In this document: positions 16,531 to 26,824 of the stretch, in pieces
How positions within the stretch are numbered: the stretch's first letter is position 1
Layout of the letters: every line of letters begins with the position of its first letter
Source: an uncultured Desulfobacteraceae bacterium
GTDB taxonomy: Bacteria > Desulfobacterota > Desulfobacteria > Desulfobacterales > Desulfatirhabdiaceae
Assembly (NCBI GenBank): GCA_903909505.1
Contig: CAIVVZ010000243.1
Location: 1 to 35,157, forward strand
DNA length: 35,157 nucleotides
Direction: 5' to 3'
Translations under genes and position numbers: made by a program
The notes under the pieces: generated by a model
What the model saw: only the letters and a program-made list of their open reading frames with translations
Database searches by the model: none
Told to the model about the DNA's origin: nothing

Positions 16531-19500
16531 TCATGATAGATTGCTGTAAAGCGTCATATGATTTTTAAATTCGCGATTTATGCGCGTTTTGACCATTCCG
16601 ATGGTGATATCCGATCGGTTGCCTTTGAGTCCATCAGCCAGGCGACAGGCTGCATCCAGGGCTGCTGTCACCAGTGTGATCGGTAAGGAAGGGGATGTTT
16701 CGTCTCCAACATTGGGCACAGGAACATCGAAGAGCAAGTCGTCTTTGATTCTGCGCAGCATAACAGCGTTTAATTTGGGGATGAGCAGGCGGTCTCTGTT
16801 TTCAATTACCCTGTCCAAATCCTTAATGGTTGTCCAGAAATTGTCGTATTCATTGGTCCCTATCGGCGGCAGCAGGCTGTCGGCAATCATTAAATTCAAG
16901 ACTGCATGCGCATGCCCAACCGCCTGATTCTGCCTCTCCAGTCGTGGAATTGCAAGAATGGGCTCAAATTCTTTTCTCACCATCTCTTGAAGGCGGATTT
17001 TTACTCCGGTCAGATCCGCTCCCTCCAAATCGATCGTTTCATCCAGCACAAGACTGTTCAGGTCTGCCCATGAAGTGATCAGTCGTATTCCGGTAATGCC
17101 CGTGTTTTCAACACTGGCGACGGCATAGGCGACAACCTGGGCCTGTGTACCTGGCACTGGCTCAGTCAGACGCTGAATGCAGCCAGGGAGTTCGAAAGAC
17201 GTAAACACATTGAGTATTTTTTCAAAAACTGGATCTCCGTAGCTGGAAAAAAACGGCGATTTTTCACTGTCTTTCAAGCCTTTTTCAAACAAATCCCGAT
17301 CCGGTGTGAGCACGGTGCCATCAAGAAAGTTGTCGGACCCACACAAGGTAATGGTTCGGATCGCCGGATCACTGGAAACAACACACCCCAACTCCTTGAG
17401 ATATCGTGATTCAGCTATCGCCTGCCAGATGGTGTCGAGAGTTATGGGCTCCTGTTTTCGGTCAGATAGTCCCTTAAGGCGCATGTAGATTTCGAAGAGA
17501 TCCTTGGACGGTATTTCCATGCATTGGGTCTGTTCTTTCTGGGTCTGAATGCGCTCTTTGGCACGGACCTCCAGCTCCTCTGGGGTTAGCGTGCGGGCGG
17601 CCAGATCGTTGAATTCTTCCCGGGTGACCGGCAGCATGGAGACCTGTTGCATTCCTACCACATATCCGGCCTGTACCAATCGTTGAAGCAGTCGCTCGTA
17701 TACGATTTGCTCCGCCGAGTCGGCATAACACAGGTTCAGTACGGATATGCGTTCATATTTTTGTCCGATGCGGTCGATCCGGCCGATGCGTTGCTCTACT
17801 TTCATCGGATTCCATGGCAGATCATAATTCACCAAAAGGTCGGCTGTTTGAAGGTTCAACCCTTCAGCCGCTGCATCGGTGCAAAGTAGAATATCGATCT
17901 CGCCGCGCAAGAACCGATGTTTGATTTCATCACGTTCGGTGCTGCGAAGATGAAAGCCTCGGGGATCCACATACTGCCCTCCCTGACCCGAATAGGTTCC
18001 AATCAGCATTTTCGGGTCGATTTCCAGAAGTCGATGAACCAGATCTTTGAGGGTGTCGAAAAACCGGGTGAAAACAACCGTCTGACGGATGCGGTGATCA
18101 GGAAGTTTGCGTTCATTCAGTACCCGCAGCAGCTCCCACATTTTAAGCGGTATTGCGGAAATATCCTCCAGAGAGGCTATCATCCGATCCAGTCGCTGTT
18201 GTTCCCATGACAGGTCCCCAATGGAGCGGTCTTTCAGAAGTCCGTCAATTACCCTTTCATCGGGTTCGTCTTCCAGATCGGCAAAGAGTTCAGAATCGTC
18301 TGATTTCTCATTACATAAGGGCGCATCCTGCAGATGGGAAAGGGTGGCAGCGACTTTTTCCTTCCGCCTTTTAAGGGTTTCCCGAATCGCAAAAAGGCTG
18401 GATGCCAGGCGCAACCTGAGAAAACTCAGGTATAATCCAAGACTGGTACGCCAAGTGCTGGAAGAGTTATGGGCGGAAATCTGATCCGTTAGTTCTTCGC
18501 AATAATATTCCAGGTCTTCGTAAGCGGATTTTTCAATGCCACTGAGTACGATACGCGGAACAGCCAGAATTTCGCGGCGGGCAAGATTGGCTCCCAACTG
18601 TCCATTTTCTCGGTAGATATCCAGCAGTGGACGCCCATGCCGCAGCATCACGCGCGATAGTGGGGAGGCTAAAAAAATCAATCGCAGGACTTTCCTGCGA
18701 TCTATCCCTTTGGGGATAATACCATGCTCCAGCCACAAGCGAACAGCCATGATCATCTGACCATCGATCACCGTTTTTCCGAGATAATCCCATAAGATCG
18801 GATCCTGGCGTTTGAGTGACAGGATGACTCTGCGCAGCATCTCCCAGGCGTCGTTATCAATATTCCCGCCTTGAACCAATCTTCCCAGGGTCTGATAATA
18901 CGCCCAGGTAATGGAGGGGTCGAACTGGAAGGCCCCGACACGACGGGTCAGCGTCAATAAATCAAACACCTCGATCCAGTCAAGCTGCATAGGGGTTGCG
19001 GTAGCCATCCACAGACAGGGTGTTTTCGAACGGATATGTTCGGAGATGGTTCGATAAAGATTGCCGAACCTGGGTTGCGAGCGGAGGCCGTTTTTGGGAT
19101 TACGGCGTCTGGCATAATGCGCTTCGTCCACCAGAACGATGTCGAAAGCGGCTGACTTTTTCAATTCGGGCTGTCGTTCCTTGCGACTCACCAGGCCGGT
19201 TGAGACAATACACAGATTGGGAGAAAACAGGCTGGCAGCGTCGGTTGTCGATTCCCGAGGAAAGATGACCTCATGACGGGCCGTGCCACCGGACAATGCC
19301 CGTGCAAAGGGCATAAAGAACTTGGAGGCCATCTCCCGCTGCCATTGCCGTGTCAAACTGGCAGGTGGGGTGATCAGCACCCGCCTGACCAAACCGGAGA
19401 GAACCAAGGATCGAATTGCCAGGCCGGCTTCGATGGTTTTCCCCAGTCCGACTTCGTCACAGAGCAAATAGGTGTAGGGCCAGGTTTCAATAAGCCTTCT

Positions 19501-20421
19501 GGCCACCACTTCCTGGTGCGGCCAGGGAGCTACCGCGGCGGTGGCCATGCCCACGAATCGTCCGCCGGGCAGGCAGGGGCCGTCTTTGATCAGGGAAAAT
19601 CTCAGGCGCTCCATGGCTGATGGGGGTTCTATTTCGGGCGAAACGGCAGACGTGCCGTCGATTTCCATGGGTCTTGCGACGGTATTCCCCAGGTCGATCA
19701 ATTTTTCCTGAACCGCCTCGGGCAGGGTTAACGTCCGGATGTGCGGATTGGTATTGTTCCAGAGGGTTTCGAAAGCTGCCTGGGCTTCATTTGCCCGCCT
19801 TCTTTCAATGTCTCCCCACCAGTCCGCGTGGACATCGATATTTTCGGCATTGTGAACGAGGGCGGTTCTGGATTCGTTCAGTGATCCGGACACATACAGG
19901 CGATTGTCCTCAGCATCCGTGAAAACGGCCCATTTTTCATGAACATAACCATCTTCGACAGCATCGAATGGAAGGGGCTTTCCTGTTTGCTTGTGAACTC
20001 GAAAGGCAATGCGAATATCGAGGACCCCTTTGGCCACCATCCAGGCCAGAAGTGCAACACCATTCTCCACATCTTTCGGCCACAGACTGTCCTGATTCAG
20101 CTCCCGATTCAACGCCGCTGCCAGTCGCTCACTGTCTCCTTTCAGAACAGCCGCGACATCGGCCGGATTCATATCCGCGCCCACGACCATACGCATCCCT
20201 CCCCCGACCTGGGTAAATGCCGAAAATCCCTGGGATGCGACTGCGAGGGAGGATGATCGAAAATAGCCGGCCACGCGGTCGTAGCGGATGCTGCGGGCTA
20301 AAGCCGGAATGTAAAAATCGTGTAGAATATCCACCGGACGGCCATCAGAACCGGTGCTGGATGTCTTATAGGAAAAATGCCAGGGGAAAGATTTGAAATT
20401 GTTGGAAGGGCTTTCTGGCAT
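16531..20421 (-). CDS. PLD-like/SNF2 helicase fusion, defence-associated
   Basis: The 1296-residue protein joins a phospholipase-D-like N-terminal domain to a SNF2 superfamily 2 helicase. The PLD part has VHEKWAVF with GSLNES (about 160-185), the HxK-type half-site. The helicase has CDEVGLGKT (about 325), DEAH in VLVDEAHYARR (about 432), ATATPMQLD, and domain 2 with TDAAAEGLNLQ and QRIGRIDRIGQ (about 884). A large C-terminal region follows. Proteins of this make-up translocate on or cut DNA in DISARM-like and DUF1156-linked systems. It starts 6 bp after the ParA stop and is the last gene of the operon. Its 3' end lies 59 bp from the transposable element. Confidence 0.9.
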   Translation of the reverse strand: MPESPSNNFKSFPWHFSYKTSSTGSDGRPVDILHDFYIPALARSIRYDRVAGYFRSSSLAVASQGFSAFTQVGGGMRMVVGADMNPADVAAVLKGDSERLAAALNRELNQDSLWPKDVENGVALLAWMVAKGVLDIRIAFRVHKQTGKPLPFDAVEDGYVHEKWAVFTDAEDNRLYVSGSLNESRTALVHNAENIDVHADWWGDIERRRANEAQAAFETLWNNTNPHIRTLTLPEAVQEKLIDLGNTVARPMEIDGTSAVSPEIEPPSAMERLRFSLIKDGPCLPGGRFVGMATAAVAPWPHQEVVARRLIETWPYTYLLCDEVGLGKTIEAGLAIRSLVLSGLVRRVLITPPASLTRQWQREMASKFFMPFARALSGGTARHEVIFPRESTTDAASLFSPNLCIVSTGLVSRKERQPELKKSAAFDIVLVDEAHYARRRNPKNGLRSQPRFGNLYRTISEHIRSKTPCLWMATATPMQLDWIEVFDLLTLTRRVGAFQFDPSITWAYYQTLGRLVQGGNIDNDAWEMLRRVILSLKRQDPILWDYLGKTVIDGQMIMAVRLWLEHGIIPKGIDRRKVLRLIFLASPLSRVMLRHGRPLLDIYRENGQLGANLARREILAVPRIVLSGIEKSAYEDLEYYCEELTDQISAHNSSSTWRTSLGLYLSFLRLRLASSLFAIRETLKRRKEKVAATLSHLQDAPLCNEKSDDSELFADLEDEPDERVIDGLLKDRSIGDLSWEQQRLDRMIASLEDISAIPLKMWELLRVLNERKLPDHRIRQTVVFTRFFDTLKDLVHRLLEIDPKMLIGTYSGQGGQYVDPRGFHLRSTERDEIKHRFLRGEIDILLCTDAAAEGLNLQTADLLVNYDLPWNPMKVEQRIGRIDRIGQKYERISVLNLCYADSAEQIVYERLLQRLVQAGYVVGMQQVSMLPVTREEFNDLAARTLTPEELEVRAKERIQTQKEQTQCMEIPSKDLFEIYMRLKGLSDRKQEPITLDTIWQAIAESRYLKELGCVVSSDPAIRTITLCGSDNFLDGTVLTPDRDLFEKGLKDSEKSPFFSSYGDPVFEKILNVFTSFELPGCIQRLTEPVPGTQAQVVAYAVASVENTGITGIRLITSWADLNSLVLDETIDLEGADLTGVKIRLQEMVRKEFEPILAIPRLERQNQAVGHAHAVLNLMIADSLLPPIGTNEYDNFWTTIKDLDRVIENRDRLLIPKLNAVMLRRIKDDLLFDVPVPNVGDETSPSLPITLVTAALDAACRLADGLKGNRSDITIGMVKTRINREFKNHMTLYSNLS

Positions 20422-20427
20422 AATGTC

Positions 20428-21411
20428 TCAGGAAAATGAAATACCGGCACTGGCCGCTATTCTGGTTGCAAGTTGTTGAAAATCTTTGTAACAACTTTTG
20501 ACAGCCTCGATGTGAGCACCAATTGCCCCATCTGCGGACTTAAGGAAAAATATGGGCTTTCTGGCCTCCATTGCCATTGCCATCAGGCTTCTGTAATGTT
20601 TAAGCAAAGACAGACAGTATGGATCCTGTTCAACCGTGGGTAAAGACTGAATGGACTCATTCAGCACCGCTTCACGATAGACGAGTGGTATTCGATTCAT
20701 CCACCGCTTATAAGCCTTGACCGGACGGTTGTCTAGGATGCTGTGTTGCATGACGATATAGCCGACAGGTTGCATCGTGCCTTTGGGCATCGGGATATCA
20801 GTCGGTACTTTTTGAAGAAGTTCCGCCCAGATGACGCGCCAGTCCTGCAGGGTGGGTCCAAGATTCTTCAACCCCTGCAGAGAGAAAAGATCCGGCGCCA
20901 AAGGAAGGCATACCTGATCAGAGGCAATCAGCGCAGATCGATTGATGGCTCCCAGGTTGGGGCCGACATCAATCAATACAATTTCTGCACCCCAATCCGC
21001 TCCGCTCTGAACAAGACGATGAAACGCCGTCATGGTACGGAAGGCAGATTCATCGCGATTGTGACACCGGGGCCACGCATCCGAAAGCTTGTCCTCAAAT
21101 CGGGACAGCCCAAGGTCTCCGGCAATGAGACCGAGGTTCGGGGTAATCATCTCTGTATGAGGTTTGGCGATATCGCCAATACCGCGCATAATCGGACGAA
21201 TAGCGCCATAAACTGTGTCGGGGTGCTCGTTGTCGGGCCACAGGCTTTCCAGACGGTCTTCATCCAGAAACATGGCAGTGAGATTGGCCTGCGGGTCAAG
21301 ATCGGCGGCAAGTGTCTTTACCCCATGATCAGCAAACATCCACGCCAAATGATACACCAGAGATGTCTTGCCCACACCGCCCTTGTTGTTGAAAAACGCC
21401 ACAGTCTTCAT
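20428..21411 (-). CDS. ParA-family ATPase
   Basis: The 327-residue protein begins with the deviant Walker A of ParA/MinD ATPases, FFNNKGGVGKTSLVYHLA (about residues 6-23). It continues with the A' region AADLDPQANLTAMF and the Walker B region IVLIDVGPNLGAINRSAL (about 144-161). Such ATPases dimerise on nucleotide and DNA and usually position cargo. Here there is no ParB or replication gene. The ATG overlaps the stop of the AlbA_2 gene by 4 bp, and the helicase gene follows 6 bp downstream. It therefore most likely serves the defence cluster instead of partitioning a replicon; this is inference. Confidence 0.9.
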   Translation of the reverse strand: MKTVAFFNNKGGVGKTSLVYHLAWMFADHGVKTLAADLDPQANLTAMFLDEDRLESLWPDNEHPDTVYGAIRPIMRGIGDIAKPHTEMITPNLGLIAGDLGLSRFEDKLSDAWPRCHNRDESAFRTMTAFHRLVQSGADWGAEIVLIDVGPNLGAINRSALIASDQVCLPLAPDLFSLQGLKNLGPTLQDWRVIWAELLQKVPTDIPMPKGTMQPVGYIVMQHSILDNRPVKAYKRWMNRIPLVYREAVLNESIQSLPTVEQDPYCLSLLKHYRSLMAMAMEARKPIFFLKSADGAIGAHIEAVKSCYKDFQQLATRIAASAGISFS

Positions 21412-22592
21412 GCCGACCTCCGGAATATCCTGACCAGAAAGGAATGTTGATCGAACTCAAATTCAGCAGGAGGGTTGCCGTTTTGTGCCAGAAGCATCTG
21501 TGCGCGTTGAACACCGTAGCCGAACCGGTTGACAAAGCCGAGAGATTTCATCGCTTCGGCAATCACGGGATTGCGGTAACTGTTTCGTGTCGGAAAGTTT
21601 TCCTGCGTAGCTTCCCCATACAGGCCGCCTGGATTCAGAATTTCAATGTGGTCAATAAACGCATAAAACCGAATGGGCGAATTGCTGTCATAGTTACGGT
21701 GCATGACTGCATTCATCAGCAGCTCGCGCAGCGCCCACTCCGGATAGTCCGGAAGAAGTTTTTCCTCAAGTGTGCTGACTGAGCGCATCCTTGTCTGAAT
21801 AAGGAGTTTAAGCCGAACCTCCAGTTCATGCATCACGGTGTGAAGGTCTCCAGAGATTTCAGATTGATCTTCGGGCAAATCGGTCAATTGCGCACCCGGA
21901 AGCCTGATGTATTGGACATAGGCGCCTGGCAGAAAAAAACGGGGGTTTTTGCCGAACAGCAGAATACCCGCATAAGTTGGGCAGGCGCGCTCCGGATCAT
22001 AAAACCTCAGAGAAGCCAATTGGTGTTCGACAGATCGCTGGTTGCCTGCAATGGTTTCTAAATCAACGGCTTGCCGGCGATAGGCATCAAATTGTCCCAA
22101 TGCGATGTCATCAATTGTTGCCTCAGTACAAGGGCGGGCATCGAAGGATCGAGCCATCGCCACCCTTCTTTCCGAAAGCACGCGCTCTTCCTGTTCGCTG
22201 GCAATCGCCTTGCGGGGCCCTACGCGGATGTAAATGCGGCCTTTGTAACGGACAGGCGGAAGATCCGATGGATAGACTTCCACAACAGCCACATCTCCGC
22301 CATTCAACGCAAAACCGGATACGTTCATGAGGGGCTGGGGTAAAACGTTTCCGTCCGATCGAATGCCGCCAAGGTTCTTCAGCAGTTCATCGGTAACATT
22401 CAATCCGGAAAGCGTCCCATTGTCATGAACGCCGATGAGAAGATAGCCTGGTCTGCGGTGGTCGGGAAGATCATTGGCAAAAGCACAGATAGCCTGACAA
22501 AATTTATCCATATTTGTCGTTGACGTTGTACGCTCGATATCATCGGCTTCCAGATCGGACAATATGTCTTTTAATTTATCTTCGTTTATCAT
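21408..22592 (-). CDS. AlbA_2 (Schlafen-like) / HATPase domain protein
   Basis: The 394-residue protein has an N-terminal AlbA_2 (divergent AAA/Schlafen-type) domain seen in YLLIGVHDNGTLSGL and VRYKGRIYIRVGPRKA. A helical middle follows. A C-terminal HATPase_c_4-like module has the RELLMNAVMHRNY block (about residue 290), IEILNPGGL and NRFGYGVQRAQ. Proteins of this type (ATP-dependent DNA helicase RecG-like or COG2865) are common in defence islands as nucleic-acid-sensing or regulatory factors. GGAGG precedes the ATG, and the 33-bp gap after the methyltransferase plus 4-bp overlap with parA place it within one operon. Confidence 0.85.
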   Translation of the reverse strand: MINEDKLKDILSDLEADDIERTTSTTNMDKFCQAICAFANDLPDHRRPGYLLIGVHDNGTLSGLNVTDELLKNLGGIRSDGNVLPQPLMNVSGFALNGGDVAVVEVYPSDLPPVRYKGRIYIRVGPRKAIASEQEERVLSERRVAMARSFDARPCTEATIDDIALGQFDAYRRQAVDLETIAGNQRSVEHQLASLRFYDPERACPTYAGILLFGKNPRFFLPGAYVQYIRLPGAQLTDLPEDQSEISGDLHTVMHELEVRLKLLIQTRMRSVSTLEEKLLPDYPEWALRELLMNAVMHRNYDSNSPIRFYAFIDHIEILNPGGLYGEATQENFPTRNSYRNPVIAEAMKSLGFVNRFGYGVQRAQMLLAQNGNPPAEFEFDQHSFLVRIFRRSA

Positions 22593-22625
22593 GGCGCCTC
22601 CATCCGTTTCCGTGCCGCCATATGG

Positions 22626-25600
22626 CTATTTCAGGCCAAAAATTAGAGCCTGAGCTTCTTTTTTGAGTTTTTCATCCGCCACTTCAACGGCCCAAACGCT
22701 CAGCAGATCTTTGAAGAAATCTTCTTTGCCCTGGGCATGGCGATGCAGGTAACCACGGGCCACGGGGATGTCGCCTGCTCGATAAGCCATAATCAAGCCA
22801 TGCAGCAGGTCCCATTCGTTTTGGGGGGATTCCAGCCTTCGCGAATGACGCTCTCCGGGTCTGGCCAGTCTCAGGCTGGAACCCTTTCGCACCAGTGGCG
22901 CATGAAATCCGGTATCCTCGGCCTGCGCATGTGCTGATCGGCGACCCGTTCCGGATGCCTGGGTATTGATCCCGATGAATTGTCCTTCGGCCGTATAGCC
23001 GCCGCCTTTATTTTCCAGCCGGATATTAAGGGACTTTGACAGGTTGAGGGCTTCATCGAAAGAAAACGCACTGAGGCCAAATATCCCGAACAGGGTCAGT
23101 GCCATGGCTGCCTCGGGTGTCAGGTCTTCGACTTTGAGGCGACCACCGGTAAGCCGGCGGATGTGGTTTTGCGACACCACCCGGCTGGCCTCGTTCATTG
23201 CCCGAACAGGGCCGACAGGCTCATCACCGTCCAGAACCGGCCAGCTCTGAGAAAGCACCCGCAGCGCCCTGCCGTACGAAGCCACCATTTCATCCACAGG
23301 ATTGAGTTTTAACTTTTCAAATTCCTTCAATCCATCCGTAACGGCCTCGCGAATCTGCTGAGCAACGCCAGTTCCGCCGATGCCGGTCCAAAGTGCAGGA
23401 TTTATGGTCTCAATAATGCGTTTTCTACAGGTTAAAAAGATTGAGCTTGAAGCCGATGCGTTATCCATAAGATGCTGTGAATTAGCAAATTCAGATTCAA
23501 CAGGGAATGCAGAAGTAATAATCCACCGATGCTGTATTAGTGATTGGGTCAAGGCTTCCCACGCATCTTGGCTTTTATGAGTAAACATAAGGGTCATCAA
23601 TCCACTATCTTTTGTGACCCTGTAACATTCATTAAAAATCTCTCCCATTATACGCTCGTAACTAATCTTAGCTTCTGTACTGCCTCCATCTCTGTCTGGA
23701 TTTGCAACAGCTTCATCCTGTTTGTTCGTCAGTCTCCGATTAAAAAAACAATAGAGGTCTTTTAGTGTCCTTTTCTGCCACACATAATAAAAGTCAGAGA
23801 GCTCTGCATACTGAACATTATTATAGTATGGCGGATCCATACACACCAAGTCAACCGAGTTGCTTGGAACATCAGGCATATAGCCTGCTGTTCCATTAAT
23901 AATTTGAACAACTGGTTTTAAAGAATTATTTAACGATGTTCTATCATCGAAAGATAGGGCTGATATACCCTTGTAGGCATCAATAATTTGCGAAAGACCC
24001 CAAGCTGCTCCGGATTGTGGGCCACTAAAAATCATTTCACCAAACGTCCATTTTAATGAAAAATCGTGTCGACCAAATGATCCAGACAACTGACCACGTT
24101 GAGTGATCCATCGCGTTTGCCGACTGTTGTAATCCACGCCTTTATCGATGGCAAACTGGAGATACGTTACAACTGCTCGCCCCTTTTCGAAACCCAACTC
24201 TTCGATGATGATTGGCTTCAGCCGGTTGAGTTCCTCCACCAGCGTCAGGTGGCCCAGTAATTGCCGGGGAGTGAACATGTCGCACCAGCGGTTCATCCCA
24301 ACTCTGAGAGGTTCCTTTGTTTTATGACCCAATGGGATGCTCTCCGTTGGAATCAGCCCGGCTGCATCCCACCGATCCCAATTATCCAACAGCCTTTTTT
24401 CCGCTTCAACCAATGCATCCAGGTCCCGCTGATTGGGGGAGCGAAAAAAGCGCACCTTTTCGGTCTTGATTTCCCCTGCCCGATCTCCACTTTTATAGCG
24501 AAGGGGTTTCCCCTTGCTGTCCAATTTCGGCTGGAAACGAACGGCCACCACGCAATACATCCGATCATGCCATTTTCCAACAGAAGATTCCCCGCGTGCC
24601 TGACGTTTGATCTCTTCGGCATCGATGGCCTGCCGGCAATGGACACAGGTCCCTACCCCACGATTTACCGTTCCCATTTCGGGATCTTCGCCCTTTGGAC
24701 CTTTTCCCCTGACCGCCCGGTAGGTTTCGAATCGGACTTTGCCATTTTGGAGTTGTCCATCGGTAATGATCCGAACCCCCCATTGACTCCCTGCCTCTTT
24801 GCTCAGCCAGCAAGTATTCAACAGCGGCGCATCACCGCCACAATTGGGGCAGGTGACCTGGCGGCAGTAAAGAAAACCATCCAGCGTCTCCTTGGAATAT
24901 CCATTTACCAGTTCGGGATATTTAATAAGGTATTGGTTGAGGCGTGAAAGTTCTTCTTTTTCCAGCTCTGAAGCAGGAAAAAGATCGACTATCGCTTCAA
25001 TCATTTTATTCCGAAGGATATTTCCCCAAAGCTGAATATCACTCTCGAGTTCAGGGCCATATTTTGCCGGATATTCCAAGGTTGCGTGAAGAATGACCGT
25101 GGCTACAGGGTTCAATTCATTAGCGATAACTTTATGCCCCAGACGCAGAGCTTCAAATGGAATAGAACCGCCTCCGGCTGTTGGATCAAGCACTGTGAAT
25201 TGAGTGTTGGTACATGAATTGGCAGCTACCGAATAAGCCCTGTCATAACCATACTTATTTTCTTGTGTGCGAATGCCATGAGAATTTTCCGACTCAATAC
25301 GCTCTTTTGCCCAAGCCGGATCCGCAGCAACCGCCTCAACCACCAAGTGTTCTCCAACTCCAGGCCAGGGCTGAGGTATCGGCTGAGACTCCGACTCCCA
25401 GCGCAACAATACCGGATCATTCGCTGATGAATCATTGGAGGTTTTGAGTCTGGCGATCGTTTGAAAGTTTTCGAATCGCCTTTCCTGTTCTTTGGACAAA
25501 AGCCTCAAAACACCATCATCAACAGGCAAATATTCATTTCCATTGCCATCTTTTTCTATTTTCTCCAAAAGCTGTCCAACGAGTGTCCACTGCTGGCCAT

Positions 25601-25853
25601 TGATCTCCACCACATGTTTTTCAATTCCCAGTTGCCGCAGAAACCAGTCCGGATCAGTGTCCGCCGGTAAGAGAGAAGCCAGTATGGCCGCCCGGCTGGG
25701 TGTCAGTGGCCGACGCGCCCACCAGACGTGAAGGAAATAGAGTGGCGGTAGTGCAGAACTGGCACCCCGTTCCCGCTGTGTTTCAGCACCTACCTGGTGG
25801 CAGGGAAATCCTTTTTCAATCAGGCGAAGATCATTTGCTCTTATGGTTTCCAT
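22626..25853 (-). CDS. DUF1156-domain DNA methyltransferase
   Basis: The 1075-residue protein starts with the DUF1156 region (LPPLYFLHVWWARRPLTPSR, residues about 36-55). It contains a split SAM-dependent DNA methylase with motif I DPTAGGGSIPFEALRLGH at about 221 and motif IV DPPYYNN at about 669. Two zinc-binding cysteine pairs, CPNCGGD (about 336) and CVHCRQ (about 401), lie between them. DPPY points to exocyclic amino methylation (N6-adenine or N4-cytosine). In DUF499/DUF1156 clusters this enzyme is believed to mark self DNA. An AGGA sequence precedes the ATG, which lies inside the last 23 bp of the Abi_2 gene, so translation is coupled. Confidence 0.92.
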   Translation of the reverse strand: METIRANDLRLIEKGFPCHQVGAETQRERGASSALPPLYFLHVWWARRPLTPSRAAILASLLPADTDPDWFLRQLGIEKHVVEINGQQWTLVGQLLEKIEKDGNGNEYLPVDDGVLRLLSKEQERRFENFQTIARLKTSNDSSANDPVLLRWESESQPIPQPWPGVGEHLVVEAVAADPAWAKERIESENSHGIRTQENKYGYDRAYSVAANSCTNTQFTVLDPTAGGGSIPFEALRLGHKVIANELNPVATVILHATLEYPAKYGPELESDIQLWGNILRNKMIEAIVDLFPASELEKEELSRLNQYLIKYPELVNGYSKETLDGFLYCRQVTCPNCGGDAPLLNTCWLSKEAGSQWGVRIITDGQLQNGKVRFETYRAVRGKGPKGEDPEMGTVNRGVGTCVHCRQAIDAEEIKRQARGESSVGKWHDRMYCVVAVRFQPKLDSKGKPLRYKSGDRAGEIKTEKVRFFRSPNQRDLDALVEAEKRLLDNWDRWDAAGLIPTESIPLGHKTKEPLRVGMNRWCDMFTPRQLLGHLTLVEELNRLKPIIIEELGFEKGRAVVTYLQFAIDKGVDYNSRQTRWITQRGQLSGSFGRHDFSLKWTFGEMIFSGPQSGAAWGLSQIIDAYKGISALSFDDRTSLNNSLKPVVQIINGTAGYMPDVPSNSVDLVCMDPPYYNNVQYAELSDFYYVWQKRTLKDLYCFFNRRLTNKQDEAVANPDRDGGSTEAKISYERIMGEIFNECYRVTKDSGLMTLMFTHKSQDAWEALTQSLIQHRWIITSAFPVESEFANSQHLMDNASASSSIFLTCRKRIIETINPALWTGIGGTGVAQQIREAVTDGLKEFEKLKLNPVDEMVASYGRALRVLSQSWPVLDGDEPVGPVRAMNEASRVVSQNHIRRLTGGRLKVEDLTPEAAMALTLFGIFGLSAFSFDEALNLSKSLNIRLENKGGGYTAEGQFIGINTQASGTGRRSAHAQAEDTGFHAPLVRKGSSLRLARPGERHSRRLESPQNEWDLLHGLIMAYRAGDIPVARGYLHRHAQGKEDFFKDLLSVWAVEVADEKLKKEAQALIFGLK

Positions 25854-26766
25854 TATGTGTTCCTATCCGCCAGAACGGATCCTGTTGCCAGTTTTCCGGA
25901 AAGCCCATTTCGTTTTTCGGCAGATCATCATAATCCTGAAGCAGATCATATAGGCGTTGATGCCACTTAGAGCCGTCTGCAATGATTCGCAATAATACAT
26001 TCAGGATGACGGCATATGCATAAAAACGATGATTATCCCGCATTTGGGATTGAAATTTTTTGGCGAATGCTGGCTTAACCGTAAATAGACGGTTCCAGAT
26101 ACGCATGTGATGGGCGCAAAGATTACGGAGATACGTTATTGCATGCATCCAGGAAGCCAGCACTCCTGAAGGAATTTCAAAAGTATTGCTGATCGGTTTT
26201 TTTTCAGAGTTGGGAAGGTGGTTGTATACGCTGGACCAGGTTCCGATTGATAGAAGTTCAGCGACCATCCAACTGGGCGGCAGATTGGGATGAGAATATG
26301 TTTTGAAATAGTGGGAACAAAACTCATTTCTTCTATTCTGGTTAAGGTAGCCGGTTTCTTTTTGAATCTTTTTTATGAAATCCTCATGGTCAAAATTGGG
26401 TAGAAAACGGCATTTGTCCAGATACCAGTGAGCACCGAATTTCTGGCTCATCCAATTCGAAACGATCGTTCGAAATGCCACTTCGATTCGTTCCACCGCA
26501 TCCATGATCATCAATCGGAGTTTTCGATCAAAGATATAACATCGCAACGTCTGATCAAAAGTCGTGTTAGGCTGGAATCTGTTAAGCGGGTCGTCTTTAA
26601 TCTGAAAATAACGGAAATAACCGCTCAGGCGGTAGTATCCGATAAAGCGAAGATACCGATGCAGTCTTTGGGGATTTTCAATGATCAGCCCGCGGTTTTC
26701 CAATAAAGCGATTTGCTCATCAAGGCTGAGAGACGGTTTCAGGAAATGGTTTGTGCTTTCGGACAT
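25831..26766 (-). CDS. Abi_2 (AbiD/AbiF) family abortive infection protein
   Basis: The 311-residue protein fits the Abi_2 family. It has SLDEQIALLENRGLII at the start, the YLRFIGYYRLSGYFRYF block, and the family's HEPN-type RNxxxxH motif in YLRNLCAHHMRIWNR (about residues 212-226). HEPN motifs often mean RNase activity, and AbiF/AbiD proteins abort phage infection. A longer frame to 26853 exists, but it would start inside the candidate promoter, so I use ATG 26766, preceded by GGTGGG. The 3' end overlaps the methyltransferase start by 23 bp. This ties an abortive module to the self-marking enzyme. Confidence 0.88.
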   Translation of the reverse strand: MSESTNHFLKPSLSLDEQIALLENRGLIIENPQRLHRYLRFIGYYRLSGYFRYFQIKDDPLNRFQPNTTFDQTLRCYIFDRKLRLMIMDAVERIEVAFRTIVSNWMSQKFGAHWYLDKCRFLPNFDHEDFIKKIQKETGYLNQNRRNEFCSHYFKTYSHPNLPPSWMVAELLSIGTWSSVYNHLPNSEKKPISNTFEIPSGVLASWMHAITYLRNLCAHHMRIWNRLFTVKPAFAKKFQSQMRDNHRFYAYAVILNVLLRIIADGSKWHQRLYDLLQDYDDLPKNEMGFPENWQQDPFWRIGTHNGNHKSK

Positions 26767-26824
26767 AAAAAAACCCACCAGGTTGCGCTTCCAATGGAGA
26801 GGCGTGGCGGGTGTTGTTAACATC

